From positions 248,001 through 312,000 of the forward strand of contig JACNKX010000081.1 in the NCBI GenBank assembly GCA_014381825.1: a stretch of DNA of 64,000 nucleotides, in the 5' to 3' direction. The stretch comes from Planctomycetota bacterium (GTDB lineage Bacteria; Planctomycetota; Planctomycetia; Pirellulales; Pirellulaceae). Each line of letters starts with the position of its first letter. The first letter of the stretch is position 1. The position numbers and the translations under genes were made by a program. Below the pieces are notes generated by a model. It was not told the origin of the DNA. It saw only the letters and a program-made list of their open reading frames with translations, and did not search any database. Shown one piece after another: positions 42,389 to 50,798 of this stretch.

Positions 42389-43573
42389 CTACAAACTCTC
42401 GCTATATCGAGCGGTTGCGGCGGCAATGCTGGAGCCATGATCGAATACATAGCCTTGTTCCGCGAGAAGCTGCTCTAGAGCCGATAGGAAAAGCAGAACG
42501 TTGGCTGGGCGCGAGCCATAACCCATTAGCCCAATTCGCCAGACTTTCCCCTTAAACGCGCCGAGGCCTGAACCAATTTCGATCCCGAATCGTTTCAACA
42601 AATCGCCGCGAACTCGCGCATCATCGACGCCTTCCGGAATACGAACCGCATTCAGCATGGGAAGCTGATGTCCCTCTTGTGCCGTGTATTCGATCCCCAA
42701 CGCGGATAGCCCCGCCTTCAGCGCATGATGATTCAGCATGTGCCGGGTGAAGCAACTCTCGAGCCCTTCTTCGTGGATGACCTGCAACGCTTCATATAGC
42801 GCATACGACATGTTGATTGGCGCGGTGTGATGGTAGACGCGATCCGATCCCCAGTAATTGGCGAGCATTGTTGCATCGAGGTACCAGCTTTGAACCTTGG
42901 TCTTGCGCGACAAGATCGTTTCCATCGCTCGCTCGTTAAACGAGACGGGAGCCAACCCTGGAGGACAGCTCAAGCACTTCTGGGATCCTGAGTAGATCGC
43001 ATCAATTCCCCACTTGTCGACTTCGACGGGAACTCCCCCAAGTGCGGTCACCGCATCAACGAGCAACATCGCTCCTGCGTCGTGAACCAGCTTCGAAATC
43101 TCTTCGATCGGTTGCCACGCACCGGTCGAGGTCTCGGCCATCACAATACCGACGACTTTTGGTTTAGCCTGCGCCAACGCGTCTTTCAAATCATCTGGCG
43201 TGAACACTTCGCCCCACAGTCGCTCCACCTTGGTAACGGACGCGCCAGCGCGCTCAGCGACGTCGACCATTCGCGTGCCGAACACACCGTTCACGCAGAC
43301 GATCATCGAATCGCCGGGTTCGATTAGGTTGACGACGGTGGCTTCCATTCCTGCCGAGCCAGTCGCGCTGACCGAAAACGTCATCCGATTCTCTGTGCGA
43401 AACAACGCGCGGAGCATCTTCTGCGAATCGTCCATCAGCTGCAGGTAGTACGGATCAAGGTGGCCGACCGTGTTCTTTCCGATCGCCTGCAACACGCGCG
43501 GATGAATGTCACTTGGTCCAGGTCCGAGCAACGTACGAATGGGAGGGTTTAAAGTCGGCGTGGACAGTGTCAC
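42389..43573 (-). CDS. Class V aminotransferase (alanine-glyoxylate / serine-pyruvate type)
   Basis: 394 residues from the GTG at 43573. GGAGAAC precedes it by 8 bases, so it beats the TTG at 43600. A PLP enzyme: LLGPGPSDIHPRV at the N-terminus, SATGSAGMEATVVNLIEPGD, ETSTGAWQPIEEI, the Asp of LLVDAVTALGGVPVEVD, and the PLP lysine in GSQKCLSCPPGLAPVS near residue 193. The family converts glyoxylate to glycine using Ala or Ser. It starts 52 bases after the hydrolase gene, on the same strand. It is likely involved in glyoxylate or serine metabolism, which would fit the C1 functions elsewhere in the window (inference). Confidence 0.9.
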   Translation of the reverse strand: MTLSTPTLNPPIRTLLGPGPSDIHPRVLQAIGKNTVGHLDPYYLQLMDDSQKMLRALFRTENRMTFSVSATGSAGMEATVVNLIEPGDSMIVCVNGVFGTRMVDVAERAGASVTKVERLWGEVFTPDDLKDALAQAKPKVVGIVMAETSTGAWQPIEEISKLVHDAGAMLLVDAVTALGGVPVEVDKWGIDAIYSGSQKCLSCPPGLAPVSFNERAMETILSRKTKVQSWYLDATMLANYWGSDRVYHHTAPINMSYALYEALQVIHEEGLESCFTRHMLNHHALKAGLSALGIEYTAQEGHQLPMLNAVRIPEGVDDARVRGDLLKRFGIEIGSGLGAFKGKVWRIGLMGYGSRPANVLLFLSALEQLLAEQGYVFDHGSSIAAATARYSESL

Positions 43574-43624
43574 GATTCGTTCTCCGAAAAACTGTTTCAA
43601 GAAGGCAGCAAGCCCGCGTCCGAG

Positions 43625-44218
43625 TCAGTTCGCGTTCTTTGGCGATAGTTCACGGACGAGGGCACTGATTTGTTTGAACTCGGGAGTTCCTGCGGCATCA
43701 CACCATTCGAATAGCGCCGCCTCGGTTGTCGTTAAGGTCGCTCCTGCCGAATCCATTCGCCGCAATGCCGTTTCGTAATCGAGTTCGTTGCGCGAGCCAA
43801 CTGCGTCAACGGCCAGATAAACGCGAAAGCCGTCAGCCATGAGGTCCAAGGCCGTCTGCTGGACACAGACATGCGTCTCGATACCAACCACCAGCACCTT
43901 GAAGATCCCGGCATCGCGAAGATCCGTAAACACTTCCGGGCAGCCGCCACAACTAAACGTGAGCTTCTCAGGAATCTCGCCTAGGCGATCCGCCAACTCC
44001 TTGACGGTCGGTCCCAGCCCGCGCGGGTACTGTTCGGTAGCGACGGCTCGGACGCTAAGAGCCTTCGCTCCGTCTAGTAGCCGTCCGATGTTCCAAACGA
44101 CTCGCTCCTGACGCGAAATCGCTGGAATTAGCTTCTCTTGCACATCGACGACGAGCAATGCCGTGTCGTTTCGCGACATTAGCTCCGGACTTCGCGGCAA
44201 CCGTTGTAGTTCTGTCAT
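43625..44218 (-). CDS. Isochorismatase-like cysteine hydrolase
   Basis: 197 residues from the ATG at 44218; the frame upstream to 44302 has no signal-like sequence. The family triad is visible: Asp in LLVVDVQEKLI, Lys in EKLTFSC, and Cys in GIETHVCVQQTALDLMADG (cited in parts: GIETHVCV). cis-peptide context before the Cys is normal. Members cleave amides such as nicotinamide or C-N bonds in isochorismate-type esters. The substrate cannot be told. Probably co-transcribed with the aminotransferase. It is divergent from the isomerase gene at 44346; TACAAT at about 44289 could be a -10 box for that gene. Confidence 0.85.
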   Translation of the reverse strand: MTELQRLPRSPELMSRNDTALLVVDVQEKLIPAISRQERVVWNIGRLLDGAKALSVRAVATEQYPRGLGPTVKELADRLGEIPEKLTFSCGGCPEVFTDLRDAGIFKVLVVGIETHVCVQQTALDLMADGFRVYLAVDAVGSRNELDYETALRRMDSAGATLTTTEAALFEWCDAAGTPEFKQISALVRELSPKNAN

Positions 44219-44345
44219 CTCTTTGATTTGCAGAGAAAGGCTCGAAGTCGCGATACGAAGTGGGTACTCTACGGCAGGTCGTTTCCAACTACAATAACCC
44301 ACGGTAGTTATGCCCCGACGAACCGGTGGATGGAGAGCAACTCAG

Positions 44346-45341
44346 ATGCGACGACCTGAATTCTTGAAGCGAGAAGATGCCATCAATCGACGACTATTTT
44401 TGCAAAGCACTGCCATGGCAAGCGCCGTGTGCGTTCTGGGAACGGTGTGCGTTCTGGATACAAAGTCCCTTGCGGTCGACAAGTCTGCCAGCGACGGTGT
44501 CACGTTTAGCTTCGGTACGTACGGCATGAAGTCGATGTCTACCGAAGATGCGATTCGTACCGTATCGCAAGTCGGCTACGACGGTATCGAGATCGCGGCG
44601 CGAGCGGATTGGGATGCCGCGCCCGCTCGGATGCCAAAACTTCGCCGAGAGAAAGTTCGGAAGCTACTTACAGATACTGGATTGCAAGTCACGGCGTTGA
44701 TGGAACATCTCTATCCGGTGAAAGACGATGCGAAGCATAAGGTGGGACTCGCTCGGTTGCGCGAGGTTGCTCAGTTGGGCCACAATCTTTCCCCAGACGC
44801 GCCTCCTTTGATTCAAACGGTACTTGGTGGCGGCAAGTGGGAGGATCAGAAGAGCCTGTTCCTTGATCGTCTTGGTGATTGGGCGATGCTGGCGGAAGAG
44901 ACAGAAACTGTCATCGCGATTAAGCCACACCGAGGAGGCGGGATGTCGAAGCCGTCGGAAGCCGCTTGGCTGATCAAACAACTTGACGATACCCCGTGGA
45001 TTCGAATGGTCTACGACTACAGTCATTATGCCTTTCGCGAGATGTCCGTTCCGGCGACCGTCGAAACGGCGCTTCCGTATACCGGACACATCGCCATCAA
45101 AGACGTCGTGAAAACCGAAAAGGGATTCAAATTCGTCTTGCCCGGGGCGAGCGACACGTTCGATTACGCTGATTTGCTCAAACGATTCTACGCTGGCGGT
45201 TATCGAGGCGATATTTGCTGCGAAGTAAGTAGCATGGTGTCAGGCCAGCCGAACTATGACGCGATTGCTGCCGCAAAGACGTGCTACGCAAACATAGCCG
45301 CACAGTTTAAATTGGCCGGTGTGCCTCGTCGGAGCCGATAG
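44346..45341 (+). CDS. Exported sugar phosphate isomerase/epimerase-like protein
   Basis: 331 residues from the ATG at 44346, with GGAGAG 8 bases before it. An earlier ATG at 44310 is in frame. A Tat-like signal lies at residues 14-40 (INRRLFLQSTAMASAVCVLG). The mature part is a TIM-barrel isomerase: FGTYGMKSMS, GYDGIEIAARADWD, ALMEHLYPV, PLIQTVLGGGKW, AIKPHRGGGMSKP, MVYDYSHYAF, GHIAIKDV, and GYRGDICCEVSSM. The His/Asp/Glu ligands fit. It is the third member of this family in the window (see 23244 and 41352), but the sequences differ clearly. Substrate unknown. Confidence 0.82.
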   Translation: MRRPEFLKREDAINRRLFLQSTAMASAVCVLGTVCVLDTKSLAVDKSASDGVTFSFGTYGMKSMSTEDAIRTVSQVGYDGIEIAARADWDAAPARMPKLRREKVRKLLTDTGLQVTALMEHLYPVKDDAKHKVGLARLREVAQLGHNLSPDAPPLIQTVLGGGKWEDQKSLFLDRLGDWAMLAEETETVIAIKPHRGGGMSKPSEAAWLIKQLDDTPWIRMVYDYSHYAFREMSVPATVETALPYTGHIAIKDVVKTEKGFKFVLPGASDTFDYADLLKRFYAGGYRGDICCEVSSMVSGQPNYDAIAAAKTCYANIAAQFKLAGVPRRSR

Positions 45342-45428
45342 GTCGAACGTCGCTTGCCTCATGTCGCATGTCTGTCGATAATCGAGACTGAGCCTCAGAG
45401 TTCTCCATTCGGACCGGGAAACAAAGCA

Positions 45429-46385
45429 ATGCGAAGAGATCGTACAAAAGTCAGGGTTTGCAGTGTGATCTGCCTCGTTTCGGTCGTGGCATTGATTGCG
45501 AGCGGCCAAGGCCGAGAAGCAGCGAACCGGGCAAAGCTTCCGACATTTGATCCTGTGAAGACGAATCGAATCTTCTTTGCAGATGTGTTTGCTCGATTGG
45601 ACGGCGAACGCCCGGCTAACCCAAATGTGCGGATTGCACCGCAGACCGATGGAGGAGTTCCAGTTGGTGGCGAGCCTTCAACCGCACAGTCATACGCTTG
45701 GTCGAAGATCATTTCGGGACCGACCCTTGAAGATGAAGTCAAAGCGATCAAGCTGGCGACGGACAAGAATATCACAACGCCACAGGATTTTGCCGGGCGA
45801 GGCTACAAAGAGATACGTCGCGACTTCAGTGTCTTGGCGATGCTGTTCGCAATCATCAACGAATACGATGACGATGTTCGCTGGAAAAAGGATGCGGCGG
45901 CAGCGCGCGACATATTCGCCCGCACGGCGTCGAATGCAAAGGCAGGTAACAACAATGTCTACAACGAGTCGAAGAAACGTAAAGACGAACTTTTGGACTT
46001 GATCAATGGCTCGTCTCTGGCGAATAAGCCCGAAGAGGAAGCCAACGATTGGGAAAGAATCGCCGACCGGTCTCCGCTCATGCAACGCCTGGCGAGTGCC
46101 CAGGAAGAGAAACTTGCCGCGTGGACCTCAAGTACCGACTCGTTTTCCGAGGAAATCGAACGCGTGATGCATGAAGCCGAAATCATTGCGGCTATCGCGG
46201 AGACCTTAACGCGTGAGGGAATGGAAGACGGTGACGACGAGACTTACGCCGAGTTTGCGGATTTAATGAAAACGAGCGCACTGGATATTGTTGCTGCCGT
46301 GAAGTCGAACAATGCGGAGCAAGCGCGTAAGGCAACCGGCGAAATCGCGAAGGCGTGTTCCGACTGCCACGACAATTATCGGTAG
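45429..46385 (+). CDS. Exported cytochrome c-like protein with one C-terminal haem site
   Basis: 318 residues from the ATG at 45429. A signal peptide or N-terminal anchor is present (VRVCSVICLVSVVALIAS). Most of the protein is helical and charged without a known domain. The only haem motif is CSDCH six residues before the end (KACSDCHDNYR). This is the arrangement of cytochrome c' and cytochrome c-556, in which a four-helix bundle ends with CxxCH. The protein is longer than those (about 130-150 residues), so the N-terminal half may be a second bundle. It could be a periplasmic electron carrier or gas sensor. It follows the isomerase by about 90 bases. Confidence 0.72.
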   Translation: MRRDRTKVRVCSVICLVSVVALIASGQGREAANRAKLPTFDPVKTNRIFFADVFARLDGERPANPNVRIAPQTDGGVPVGGEPSTAQSYAWSKIISGPTLEDEVKAIKLATDKNITTPQDFAGRGYKEIRRDFSVLAMLFAIINEYDDDVRWKKDAAAARDIFARTASNAKAGNNNVYNESKKRKDELLDLINGSSLANKPEEEANDWERIADRSPLMQRLASAQEEKLAAWTSSTDSFSEEIERVMHEAEIIAAIAETLTREGMEDGDDETYAEFADLMKTSALDIVAAVKSNNAEQARKATGEIAKACSDCHDNYR

Positions 46386-46407
46386 TCGGCTGGAAGTAGC
46401 ATCCGAT

Positions 46408-48048
46408 TCAGAAGCGAAGGTCGAGTACAAACTCGGTCCATTTCTCCTGGAACGCCTCCATGTTCTCTTCGTCTAGCACACGTTGCAATGTCTGATAACC
46501 GGTTGGGTCGTCGGTCGCCGACTTGCGGAACTCGTGGTAGTACCGTTCGAGTATCCCTTCGGACTGTAGATAGTACAAAAGGTATCGAGATTGCGCGTAG
46601 TTAGTACCAGGGTCTTCGTTATAAAACTCACGAGTCGAAGTGCCACATAGTTCTTCAAACGTTGGCATTTCGTAGTCTTCGTTCTTGATTGCCTCGTGCA
46701 GCCCGCGTAAACGCCAATTGGTCAGCCCCCAGATGCGCCCGTTGGTGGTGTTGCACTGCTCATACAGCGAGCCAAGGCCTTCATTCAGCCACGATGGGCA
46801 ATCGGGAAAGTTGGCTGCAATGAACGGATGAACGATTTCATGAACGAGCGTGCCGCCCCCAGTGTCGATATTCATGACCAAGGCCTTCTCCGACGGAGAG
46901 TAGTAGCCGAAAGGCGTATGTGGTCGGCGCCCAAAGATGTCAACGGTGTTTTGCTGATAGCTCTGCTTGTCTTTGAACAACCAGATGTTGATCGCATGGT
47001 CCGGATTTTGGCTGAAATATTGTCGTTTAAGTCGCTCGACGGCCCAGCGAATCGTGCCCTGCGACCATCGCCGAACCATCGCCGGCGAGTCGTCGCCGAT
47101 GACGAGGAATGGTCGTTCCAGCACAAAATTGAACTCACTCACGATTCGCGGCGTCAGCTTCCTTGGCTTGTACTCCTCTTCCGCTTCTATGGCCGCTTCG
47201 ACTTTTGCAAGTTCGGCTGCAATCTCGGCATCGCGAGTTTCTTTCAGCGCTATTTGTCGCAACTTCAAGCGGGCCAGTTCACGTTTAGTTCGCATGATCT
47301 GTTGCGCATAATCAGCATCCGTTAGTTCGGCAGCTGCCCGGCCGTCGATCAGACGCAACGGATCGAGACGGAATCGCACGACGGTCCAGCGGCGTGATTC
47401 GTACTTCAGCGGCCAAAGCTGGTACAGCTTCGACCGTGTCATCCGACGATAAGCGGCGCGCGGAACCGCCGGTTCATGGTAGATCACTTCGTCCGTTTCC
47501 GCGTCATAACCCAACACCAATCGGAAGTGCTCCGTAGCTTCGGCTCGTTCATCGTAGTGCATGCAAAGAATCGACGGCACACCTTTCGAAAGATCGGTAT
47601 GTAAATCGCGAAAGTGCGAATCCAATTGCCGCGCAGAGTCGGCGGCTGAAACGGAGTACCACACATCTCCAATACCGAAACCCACACGTCGCAAGGCCGT
47701 GGCGAGTTCGCGCGTAAAACATCCGCGCCCTTCAAGCGGGCTGAGCCCTGACTGATCAAATACAAAGTCTTGATCGATTGGCTTGCCGAGTTTCTTAAGA
47801 AACATTTCTGCGCAGGCTTCACCGCAAAAGTCTCGCTTTTGAAGTACGTGCGGCACCTCCTCGATCAAGACGCTTTCGTAGCTCGATTCAGCTGCGAAAC
47901 TCGTCTGAGTGGATCCAATCATCAAGAACGTCACCGCCGCAATGATGGTGGGAAGTAAAAAGCGAGGCTGTCCGAGTTGCGCGGTACTCGCATCACGATC
48001 TCTGTGCAATCGCCAGTGTGGATCTCTTCTGCGTAATTCCATATTCAT
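46408..48048 (-). CDS. Two-protease fusion: C39-like cysteine protease plus DUF1570/gluzincin metallopeptidase
   Basis: 546 residues with an N-terminal signal or anchor (about 31-52). The first domain (about 58-235) has papain-like marks: Gln70, then Cys75 in DFCGEAC, His174 in TEHFRLVLGYD, and YHEP at 190-193. This is the layout of C39-like peptidases. A charged coiled coil spans about 250-292. The second domain (about 300-540) has an HEIVH zinc motif at 403-407 and a third ligand Glu423 in WLNEGLG, typical of DUF1570-type gluzincins. Both sites look intact. Probably acts in the periplasm or outside. It may process exported proteins; substrates unknown. Convergent with the cytochrome gene. 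Confidence 0.75.
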   Translation of the reverse strand: MNMELRRRDPHWRLHRDRDASTAQLGQPRFLLPTIIAAVTFLMIGSTQTSFAAESSYESVLIEEVPHVLQKRDFCGEACAEMFLKKLGKPIDQDFVFDQSGLSPLEGRGCFTRELATALRRVGFGIGDVWYSVSAADSARQLDSHFRDLHTDLSKGVPSILCMHYDERAEATEHFRLVLGYDAETDEVIYHEPAVPRAAYRRMTRSKLYQLWPLKYESRRWTVVRFRLDPLRLIDGRAAAELTDADYAQQIMRTKRELARLKLRQIALKETRDAEIAAELAKVEAAIEAEEEYKPRKLTPRIVSEFNFVLERPFLVIGDDSPAMVRRWSQGTIRWAVERLKRQYFSQNPDHAINIWLFKDKQSYQQNTVDIFGRRPHTPFGYYSPSEKALVMNIDTGGGTLVHEIVHPFIAANFPDCPSWLNEGLGSLYEQCNTTNGRIWGLTNWRLRGLHEAIKNEDYEMPTFEELCGTSTREFYNEDPGTNYAQSRYLLYYLQSEGILERYYHEFRKSATDDPTGYQTLQRVLDEENMEAFQEKWTEFVLDLRF

Positions 48049-48188
48049 CCGATTGCTCCGATATTCAGATTACTCGTCGACGCCGCATGTCATTCTCACT
48101 ACTAGTATTCCGTGGCAGCTTGATGTTCGGGTAGGATATTCGTCGCCAGTTTTAGTAATCGGACGTCTACTCGATCAAGGAAGATCAC

Positions 48189-48590
48189 ATGTCCAACCGG
48201 AAGATCTATCGCATCAGGCTAACCGCAGATGAACGTGCGGCGTTCGAAGATATCATCAAAGGCAAGCGTGGCAAGGTCAAGATTGCTGCCTGGAAGGTTC
48301 AGCGGGCAAACGCCATGTTGAAGTGTGATGAGAGCGAACAAGGCCCCGCTTGGGCAGATGAGAAAATTGCTGATGCGTTCGCGACCACTACTCGGTCTCT
48401 GGAAAACTGGAGGAAGAAAGCGGCACTGGAAGGCCCTTTATCGTTGCTTGAGCGCAAGGAGCGTTCGGCACCGCCAACGCCACCGATTCTTGATGGTGAG
48501 AAGGAAGCACAGTTGACAAAAATCGCTTGCTCGGAACCTCTCGATGGACGTTCTCGCTGGACGCTTCAGATGCTCGCCGAGCAACTTTAA
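48189..48590 (+). mobile_element. IS630-family transposase OrfA remnant
   Basis: 133 codons resembling the N-terminal half of IS630 transposases: a helix-turn-helix region (IYRIRLTADERAAFE, AWADEKIADAFATTTRSLENW), and the linker LSLLERKERSAPPTPPILDG, ending in the WTLQMLAEQL motif. The DDE catalytic half (with DDE aspartates) is missing, and the frame stops at a TAA right where it should begin. No OrfB follows. Inverted repeats were not found. The element is truncated and probably dead. It opens the decayed stretch 48591-50608. Confidence 0.75.
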
Positions 48591-48626
48591 AGCGACTCTA
48601 CCCGCAAGTTGAGTTGAGGTAGACGA

Positions 48627-48987
48627 CTAGTGGTTCCTTGAGAACATGCGAATTCGCGGCCCGAATAACCAGATGTCGTAGCTCGTTTTCATCATTGGAG
48701 GGTCGCCCCATGCTCCAATGCCATTTCTTTCCATATACGGAAGCGTGATGTCTTCGATATCAACAACCACTAGCGGCGCAGGCGAGTATGCAAACGTCCG
48801 GTACGTGAAGTACACGGTTTCGGTGGTTGGCCCGGAGACAGGAGCCCCCGCATAGTCAGGAACCCCGTATTTCTTTGCTGTCTCCTAGCATCCGAAGTAC
48901 AAACACACCAACGTGACAGTGACAACCAACACCTTGACCGAAAACCTTGGCCGCCATCGCTTCGCCTTGTTGTGCTGGGAAGGTCAT
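48627..48987 (-). pseudogene. Broken small membrane-anchored protein (relative A)
   Basis: Reading leftwards from an ATG at 48987, about 118 codons make sense only after repair. There is a +1 shift just after Met-Thr (the frame then reads SQHNKAKRWRPRFSVKVL). The hydrophobic helix VLVVTVTLVCLYFGC follows, and then TAG stands where relatives would have Trp (FGC*ETAKKYGV). The rest is clean coding-like sequence, to a stop at 48627-48629, with VVVDIEDITLPY and MMKTSYDIWLFGP. Only the last 62 codons form an uninterrupted ORF. The N-terminal half resembles the pseudogene at 50362. No function known. Confidence 0.55.
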
Positions 48988-49133
48988 GGGTTTGGTGTGG
49001 GAGTCGTGTCGATAGACTGGTCAGGTTGATCTTCGTTGACGTGGAGATCTCGCTATGCGTCGCTCTTCATCCATACGAGCATTGTAGCAAGCAACCGACC
49101 CGGCTACTCGATTTGAGCGGACAGTCGCACCGC

Positions 49134-49515
49134 TCATTCTGGCAAACTTGAAGTAAGAACGTATGTGGCGATCGCCACGATGATCAACACTATGACCAGG
49201 CAGACCGGCCAGATCTGCGGGTGCAGATGGCGACCGACAGCAACACGAACGCCGACTGCGACCACCGTCGCGATACTAATGGTAAAACACTCGCCAACGT
49301 TGGAGAGCGATTTACCGTCACCATAAGCCAACATGAGAGTGGCCCATGTGGCGAAAGGAAGCACGAACGCGATTCAATGGACTGCCACGCCACACGATGC
49401 CCCCGAAGACGAAGACGGGAGCGCCCGGCACCAGTGCAAGGACTGCATGGCCAACCCATACCGTTCCGAAGACCGAGATGGACTCCGTGGCCCATTCGCA
49501 CAACGGGTAACACAT
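49134..49515 (-). pseudogene. Frameshifted membrane protein remnant
   Basis: Two overlapping leftward frames join into one plausible membrane protein. The first starts at an ATG at 49515 (CEWATESISVFGTVWVGHAV, VPGAPVFVFGGIVWRG) and gives out near 49365. The second, from there to 49134, carries PFATWATLMLAYGDGKSL and a long hydrophobic helix (WPVCLVIVLIIVAIATYVL). One base lost or gained near 49360 would account for the break. About 126 residues and three membrane segments after repair. Unrecognised. Confidence 0.45.
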
Positions 49516-49772
49516 CCGACGCCGCCCCGATCGAAGCAGTAAACGTCAAACGCAGCTTGATTGTATTATGCCGCCACCCGTTGCACTACGCGGATGGTGA
49601 CTCCGCTCTGCGACCGTGCCGTGTTGGATGCCGCAAAACTCGCGAATCAATCCCACCTGAGTATGATCGAACGCACCACTCGCCCACTGCGAACAGTGGC
49701 GATTCCCGACATCCCCGCCATTCGGTCCCACGGATCGGACGGACTTGAAAACAGAAACAATTGTTCACGGGG

Positions 49773-50071
49773 ATGTTTGACTACGGCCAGTTCATCCAGG
49801 AACTCGGAGATGACATCGCCCAATGGTTGTGGCATGGCTGGATGAGGGCATTCGGCGCGCAACGCCTCAATTGTGGTTGGCGTGTCTGATCACCACTCCA
49901 GCGGTACATTCGGATCAATGCAATTGAGTCTTGCAATGGGCCGTGGCATTCAACGTTGTCCCCACCGACTACCTGTCGCAGCATCCGCTCAAGCTAGGCA
50001 AGCTCACTCGCGACCTCGGTCGATGGTTGATTGTAGCAACAATGCCTCACGGTTCGAAATTCGCCGTTTAA
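49773..50071 (+). pseudogene. Decayed protein remnant with frameshift and internal TGA
   Basis: From an ATG at 49773 (preceded by ACGGGG) the frame reads MFDYGQFIQELGDDIAQWLW, which looks coding, to about 49870. Then the next frame continues with LWLACLITTPAVHSD, is cut by a TGA near 49938, and goes on in that same frame with VLQWAVAFNVVPTDYLSQH and ends RWLIVATMPHGSKFAV at a TAA (50069-50071). No domain recognised. The coding-like composition on both sides of two lesions argues for a decayed gene. Confidence 0.4.
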
Positions 50072-50176
50072 CGAACGATCTCGGCTTGACGCCTCATATG
50101 GCGATGTTAGAAAGCGCGATCGTAAGCCTCAGCTTTTCCTGGTGATTCGAATGGGCAAGTCGGTAGAATGGCGGGC

Positions 50177-50365
50177 ATGAGTGGCGAACAAGACAAAGCG
50201 AGATTGAAGTGGTTTCAAGTGACCCTTGGGAACGTATCCTTCCTCTTGATACTTGTTGGGCCGATTTCGCTTCTGGTGGAGTTCGGTCTAAGTCGCTCGA
50301 AGCCGCGACTTCCAACTGAACGAAGCGCGCCCGTTTCAGAGTGGCTACCGACAAAAACGCCATGA
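50177..50365 (+). CDS. Small single-helix membrane protein, unknown
   Basis: 62 residues from the ATG at 50177. One membrane helix is visible (VSFLLILVGPISLLVEFGL, about 20-38), flanked by basic residues on both sides. The stop TGA overlaps the ATG of the next, broken gene (CCATGA), which argues that this is a real gene once coupled to it. The function is unknown and expression is uncertain, since all neighbours within 1.5 kb are decayed. Confidence 0.4.
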   Translation: MSGEQDKARLKWFQVTLGNVSFLLILVGPISLLVEFGLSRSKPRLPTERSAPVSEWLPTKTP

Positions 50366-50608
50366 CCTCTCAGCCCACCGCCTAAAAACGCTTCCACCCA
50401 AAGTTCTCCATCCGCACACTCGTTATCGTCGTAACGCTAGTGTGCTGCTCTGCGGCGTGTTGGGGGACCAACAAAGACGAGGGGTGTTAACGACGTCAGA
50501 CAATCTGTATGCGGGGTGGTTCCAGATGAATTGGCGGCATTGGAGTCAGACTCGGAGATGGAGACATGGCTGAACGCTCAGCAAAGGATTGACGAACGAG
50601 TTCGCTGA
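50362..50608 (+). pseudogene. Broken small membrane-anchored protein (relative B)
   Basis: From an ATG at 50362 the frame reads MTSQPTA, TAA (50383-50385), then KRFHPKFSIRTLVIVVTLVC to CWGTNKDEG. A frameshift near 50485 leads into VNDVRQSVCGVVPDELAAL and a stop at 50606-50608. The pattern (Thr-Ser-Gln, basic stretch, RFS/KFS, a hydrophobic helix VVTLVC, then CW and K-x-GV) parallels the pseudogene at 48627-48987. The two look like separately decayed members of one planctomycete family. About 80 codons after repair. Confidence 0.5.
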
Positions 50609-50798
50609 CTGCACGCATTATTAGCGAACGAATTCGGCAATTGACTGTAGGCGGAAGGTCGTCGGGCGAGAAACACTTATTACAACTTACTTTACGCCAG
50701 CCTCTCGGTCGCCTCGTGAGCCGGCATTGCCGTTGCTATCGCCCCTCAGCAGAGCGATAATGCTACTCTTCTGTTTAGCGCCGCGGAGACGCTCCCAG

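Noticed and set aside
48101-48631. A six-base ACTAGT direct repeat flanking the IS630 remnant, a possible target-site duplication.
   Set aside because: ACTAGT is palindromic and short, IS630 elements duplicate only TA, and no terminal inverted repeats were found, so this may well be chance.
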